Source of the DNA: Gammaproteobacteria bacterium
Lineage (GTDB): Bacteria; Pseudomonadota; Gammaproteobacteria; Arenicellales; Arenicellaceae
Direction of reading: 5' to 3'
Assembly (NCBI GenBank): GCA_022447525.1
Contig: JAKVBA010000034.1
Span: forward strand, 12,455-49,661
DNA: 37,207 bases
Both the position numbers and the translations under genes were made by a program. The notes under the pieces are model-generated. The model made no database searches. It saw nothing but the letters and a program-made list of their open reading frames with translations, and had not been told where the DNA came from. Positions within the stretch are counted from its first letter, which is position 1. Each line of letters opens with the position of its first letter. Shown here one piece after another: positions 33,745 through 37,207 of this stretch.

Positions 33745-34137
33745 ATGGTCATAGAGATTGCTGGTAGTGCTAAAGTCTTTAATTTAACTGAATCTCGGGC
33801 GCTGGTGCCGTTGGTCAAAAAAATTACACTCGAACACCATCGCGCGCTTCAGCCGATTCAGTATAGACTCGATCGTATGCTATCAAATGACCCAAGACGA
33901 GCTGTGATCGAGAGAGGTTTTGAACGTGAAGTGGGTGCGTGGCAAGGTAAAATACATCGTCTCGGACTGGTCACTGTAGGTCTTTGGGAAGTAGAGTTTT
34001 CGGTTGGTGCAGAGGGGGCATTAAGCTGGCGATATCCTGAGTTGGAGCTCAGCTGTTTCAGGGAAACAGGTAGTATGGTTCGCAACAAACTTAACGATTA
34101 TATAGAAGAATACGACCCCGATTGGGCGTTAACATAG
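33745..34137 (+). CDS. DUF2203-like small protein
   Basis: A 130-residue cytosolic protein. FNLTESRALVPLVKKIT at the N-terminus, followed by a helix and then GLVTVGLWEVEFSVGAEGALSWRYPE, resembles the DUF2203 pattern (FTLEEARALLPLL, then a GLVDFP/W-rich strand pair). The function is unknown. It fills the gap between murJ and ribF, genes normally adjacent, with 28 and 54 bp spacers, and is probably co-transcribed with them. Confidence 0.6.
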   Translation: MVIEIAGSAKVFNLTESRALVPLVKKITLEHHRALQPIQYRLDRMLSNDPRRAVIERGFEREVGAWQGKIHRLGLVTVGLWEVEFSVGAEGALSWRYPELELSCFRETGSMVRNKLNDYIEEYDPDWALT

Positions 34138-34191
34138 AATACAGCTATGCAAAACATCCTTGGTCGAAACCGGAGACATTAATCCAGACTT

Positions 34192-35115
34192 ATGGAACTT
34201 ATTCGTGGCTTGAGCCAACTTGAAAAACGACATCGCCCAAGCGTAGTGTCAATTGGTAATTATGATGGTGTGCATCGAGGTCATCAGCACGTAATCAGTA
34301 CTTTGATGGCCAAGAGTCGTCAGTTCGCTGCGCCAGCCACTGTCGTTACTTTTGAGCCTCTGGCGAAGGAATTTTTTATGCCTGGATCTGTGCCTAGGCT
34401 AAGTAGCATAGAGGATCGGGCTGCTCTGCTTTTTGAGCTGGGTGTCGAAAGGGTTCTATGTATTGAGTTTACTGCGGATTTTGCCGCCTATTCACCACAT
34501 GGATTTATACAAGAAGTGTTGGTCGAAGGGTTGGGAATACAATATTTGTGTGTCGGAGATGATTTTCGGTTTGGTAAAAATCGAGCTGGGGATTTCAATA
34601 TGCTCGTCAACGCTGGCAAACAATTTGGCTTCGATGTCACCGCCCATGATACTTTCGAGTTATATGGTGTCAGAGTTAGTAGTGGGCGCGTGAGACAGGC
34701 TTTGATCAATTCTGATTTTCGATTAGCTGAACAACTCCTTGGTCGACCCTTTGCAATATCTGGTGAGGTTAAACAGGGTAGGCAGCTAGGGAGAACGATC
34801 GATTTCCCAACCGCTAATCTAGAACTGGCGGGTTCTTTAGTGCCGATCCAGGGCGTATTTACCGTCACAGTTGCTATTGAAGGCGAGGGTAGTTTTGCTG
34901 GAGTCGCTAATATTGGCCAAAGGCCAACGGTTGGTGGAAGTGAGAACAGGCTGGAAGTTCATTTGTTTGATTTTGATCAAGATTTATATGGAAAAACCTT
35001 GGAAGTTTTCTTTCACTCAAAGATACGTGATGAGCGCAAATTTGATTCGTTTGACTTGTTAAAGCAACAAATAAAGCTCGACGCACAGCTAGCACGAGAA
35101 GAGCTACAAAAATAA
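34192..35115 (+). CDS. ribF: Bifunctional riboflavin kinase / FAD synthetase
   Basis: A 307-residue enzyme making FMN then FAD from riboflavin. The N-terminal FAD synthetase (nucleotidyltransferase) domain shows SIGNYDGVHRGHQHVI and VGDDFRFGKNRAGDF. The C-terminal flavokinase domain (about 185-305) shows GRTIDFPTANLEL, NIGQRPTVGG, LEVHLFDFDQDLYG and a terminal FxxFDxLKxQIxxD region. Length matches E. coli RibF (313). Order murJ-ribF-ileS is conserved. Confidence 0.96.
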   Translation: MELIRGLSQLEKRHRPSVVSIGNYDGVHRGHQHVISTLMAKSRQFAAPATVVTFEPLAKEFFMPGSVPRLSSIEDRAALLFELGVERVLCIEFTADFAAYSPHGFIQEVLVEGLGIQYLCVGDDFRFGKNRAGDFNMLVNAGKQFGFDVTAHDTFELYGVRVSSGRVRQALINSDFRLAEQLLGRPFAISGEVKQGRQLGRTIDFPTANLELAGSLVPIQGVFTVTVAIEGEGSFAGVANIGQRPTVGGSENRLEVHLFDFDQDLYGKTLEVFFHSKIRDERKFDSFDLLKQQIKLDAQLAREELQK

Positions 35116-35211
35116 TTTAATTAATTTAGCTGTTTTGCTGGCAACAATCGTTGGTCTATCGGTGCAAGTGCCTTAGAATAAAGGGTTATTACAAATACAG
35201 GCGAGCAAGTC

Positions 35212-35223
35212 GGCACCGGTGCC
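35212..35223. repeat. 12-bp perfect palindrome upstream of ileS
   Basis: GGCACCGGTGCC is a perfect palindrome 43 bp before the ileS ATG, within a 151-bp ribF-ileS gap. It has no T-run. It may be a protein site or a chance GC-rich island in an AT-rich region. Confidence 0.3.
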
Positions 35224-35266
35224 TATTTACTGCTGGTCTATTACGTTTCGCCGCAGTGACTCAATA

Positions 35267-37207
35267 ATGACTAAAGAAAAGCCAGGTAGTCAGTACAAAG
35301 ACACCATCAATTTGCCCAAAACGGCCTTCCCAATGAAAGCCAGCCTGCCAAATCGGGAGCCACAGATTTTAAAAAAATGGGCCGAGATCGATGCATACCA
35401 TACCTTACAAAAACGAAGGTCTAATGCGCCTACATATGTTCTTCACGATGGCCCTCCTTACGCTAACGGGAATATTCATATAGGACATTCGGTCAACAAG
35501 ATCTTAAAAGATATTATTGTTAAGTCCCGTAACTTGCAGGGACTGCGTTCTCCCTATGTGCCGGGTTGGGATTGTCACGGCTTACCAATTGAAATTCAGG
35601 TTGAAAAAAAGCACGGTAAGGCTGGTCATAAGATTGACAAAAAAACATTTCGTCAAAAATGCCGAGAGTATGCTGAACGACAAGTTGCAACCCAAAAGGC
35701 CGACTTTAAGCGCTTAGGTGTTCAAGCCGATTGGGAAAATCCATATCTGACCATGGCCTATGAAACAGAGGCGAATATCGTTAGAAGTTTAGCCAAGATA
35801 GTGGAGGCTGGGCATCTCTACCACGGTTTGATGCCGGTTTATTGGTGTCCACTTTGCGGATCGGCGCTGGCTGAAGCCGAGGTTGAGTATCAGGACAAAG
35901 TATCACCCGCGATAGACGTTAAATTTGAAGTCGCTGATACCGAAGAGTTTGCTAACAGAGTAGGAATAGATCGTAGTCAGTTACACAAACCTGCGGTGGT
36001 TATATGGACTACAACGCCGTGGACATTGCCTGCGAACGAAGCCGTATCATTGCATCCAGAGCTAACTTATGTGTTGGTTCAAGCTGGGAGTGAACAGTTG
36101 ATTCTGGTTAAAGAGCTAGTCGAGTCAGCACTAGAGCGATATGAGCTTGGTGAATCGCAAATTTTGTCTGAGTTCAATGGCGCAGCTGTTGAGTTGATGC
36201 AGTTGAAGCATCCTTTTTATGATAAGCAGGTTCCAGTCATTTTAGGCGACCATGTGACAACCGATGCCGGAACTGGCGCGGTGCATACTGCGCCTGCTCA
36301 CGGTGTGGAAGATTTTGCCGTTGGTAAAAAATACAATATCCCTGTGAACAATCCAGTAGGTTCTAATGGTACTTATCTTGAGTCAACTGAGTTATTTGCA
36401 GGTCAGTTTGTGTTCAAGGCGAATCCAAACGTGGTTGCCGTATTGGAAGAGCGTGGTGCATTACTTAAGCACGTCGAGTATGAGCACAGTTATCCGCATT
36501 GTTGGCGTCATAAAACACCCGTGCTTTTTCGAGCGACGGCGCAATGGTTTATTGGAATGGAGCATCTGGCAGGCGAGAAAGGCCTGCGTTATCAATCATT
36601 ACGAGCAATTGATGACGTTAACTGGGAACCAGATTGGGGTAAAGCGCGAATTCGTTCAATGGTCGAAAATCGACCAGACTGGTGTGTGTCCAGACAGAGA
36701 AACTGGGGCGTCCCGATCACCATCTATCTTCACAAAGAAACTGGCGAAATGCACCCAAATACCGTTGAGTTAATGGAGCTTGCAGCACAGAAGATTGAGC
36801 AAGGCGGCGTGCAAGCCTGGTATGACTTGGACGACGCCGAGTTGCTTGGTACTCAAGTGGATGAATACGACAAAGTAACTGACACACTCGACGTTTGGTT
36901 TGATTCGGGGGTAACACATCACAGCGTTGTTGATGCACGTGAAGAATTAGTTGGTCCAGCAGACTTGTATCTTGAAGGTTCCGATCAGCACCGCGGTTGG
37001 TTTCAATCAAGTTTGTTAAGCAGTGTTGCTATGCATGGAAAGGCACCGTACAAAACCGTTTTGACCCATGGTTTTACGGTAGACAAAGACGGTAAGAAGA
37101 TGTCCAAGTCCTTGGGTAATGTTATGTCGCCACAAGAGGTTATAAGCACGCTTGGTGCCGACGTCTTGAGGCTTTGGATAGCAGCAACCGATTATCGCAG
37201 CGAGATG
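35267..37207 (+). CDS. ileS: Isoleucyl-tRNA synthetase, 3'-truncated by the window
   Basis: A continuous frame of 647 codons from ATG 35267 to the last base, out of about 940 in the family. The class I HIGH motif is HIGH in [19 protein letters not shown] (near residue 60-75). The [13 protein letters not shown] strand belongs to the editing (CP1) domain, which also has the [12 protein letters not shown] motif. KMSKS is at 611-615 in [13 protein letters not shown]. It charges tRNA-Ile. The missing part should hold the anticodon-binding domain and C-terminal Zn site. No T-box or leader peptide is seen upstream. Confidence 0.97.
   Translation, partial: MTKEKPGSQYKDTINLPKTAFPMKASLPNREPQILKKWAEIDAYHTLQKRRSNAPTYVLHDGPPYANGNIHIGHSVNKILKDIIVKSRNLQGLRSPYVPGWDCHGLPIEIQVEKKHGKAGHKIDKKTFRQKCREYAERQVATQKADFKRLGVQADWENPYLTMAYETEANIVRSLAKIVEAGHLYHGLMPVYWCPLCGSALAEAEVEYQDKVSPAIDVKFEVADTEEFANRVGIDRSQLHKPAVVIWTTTPWTLPANEAVSLHPELTYVLVQAGSEQLILVKELVESALERYELGESQILSEFNGAAVELMQLKHPFYDKQVPVILGDHVTTDAGTGAVHTAPAHGVEDFAVGKKYNIPVNNPVGSNGTYLESTELFAGQFVFKANPNVVAVLEERGALLKHVEYEHSYPHCWRHKTPVLFRATAQWFIGMEHLAGEKGLRYQSLRAIDDVNWEPDWGKARIRSMVENRPDWCVSRQRNWGVPITIYLHKETGEMHPNTVELMELAAQKIEQGGVQAWYDLDDAELLGTQVDEYDKVTDTLDVWFDSGVTHHSVVDAREELVGPADLYLEGSDQHRGWFQSSLLSSVAMHGKAPYKTVLTHGFTVDKDGKKMSKSLGNVMSPQEVISTLGADVLRLWIAATDYRSEM

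Noticed and set aside
35267-37207. Possible frameshift in ileS because only small overlapping frames with stops are seen locally
   Set aside because: The frame from ATG 35267 is open without interruption to the last base (647 codons) and contains all motifs in order; the gene simply leaves the window.
1-37207. CRISPR array, IS element, prophage or integron
   Set aside because: No regularly spaced repeats, transposase or integrase motifs, terminal inverted repeats or tRNA-adjacent junctions were seen on either strand.

Overview
The window is typical gammaproteobacterial chromosome, probably from a free-living aquatic heterotroph. The gene order rpsT-murJ-ribF-ileS next to obgE-proB, the order gshB-tonB-ruvX-pyrB, and a TusA/TusBCDE sulfur relay with YcgL all point to that class. 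The abundance of TonB-dependent uptake, Na+-coupled transport and glycoside hydrolases suggests a marine polysaccharide or oligosaccharide user. I cannot name the genus from sequence alone. No tRNA, rRNA, CRISPR array, insertion sequence or phage gene was found.

Region 1 (1-10541, + strand) is a sugar-catabolic locus. It holds a 5'-truncated TonB-dependent receptor, a lipoprotein GH3 beta-glucosidase/exo-glucanase, a vSGLT-like Na+/galactose-glucose symporter, a GH36 alpha-galactosidase and a D-galactonate dehydratase (DgoD). The sugar-contact residues I recall for vSGLT and the exact DgoD active-site positions are present. Together they suggest uptake of galactose-containing glycosides, release of galactose and oxidative (galactonate) catabolism. 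The galactose dehydrogenase, lactonase, kinase and aldolase are not in the window. A strong terminator splits the locus after the symporter, and an unusual stem-loop lies between the receptor and GH3. A Crp/Fnr-type regulator (10549-11256, -) converges on dgoD and diverges from a fatty-acid-hydroxylase-family membrane protein.

Region 2 (12321-16313, - strand) runs, in transcription order, gshB, a TonB-family protein, ruvX, pyrB, gmhA. It resembles the Pseudomonas gshB-tonB-yqgE-ruvX-pyrR-pyrB-pyrC block but lacks yqgE, pyrR and pyrC. pyrB has an HPLPR to DPLPR change and is preceded by a possible 12-codon leader ORF whose Shine-Dalgarno sits in a hairpin.

Region 3 (16400-24193) is mixed: a GNAT acetyltransferase, an exported M20-peptidase-like protein that has lost most of its metal ligands and its general base, a DASS-family anion symporter, a small lipoprotein, an OprP/OprO-type porin behind a convincing Pho box, an alpha/beta hydrolase and a BepA-like periplasmic M48 protease.

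Region 4 (24340-28518, +) is a tight tusA-ycgL-tusD-tusC-tusB-tusE-DUF3581 run, which gathers the TusA-TusBCDE relay for tRNA 2-thiouridine in one place, followed by a DUF945 protein.

Region 5 (28606-37207) is housekeeping: obgE, proB, a methyltransferase (-), rpsT (-), murJ, a DUF2203-like gene, ribF and the first 647 codons of ileS, which runs off the end of the window.
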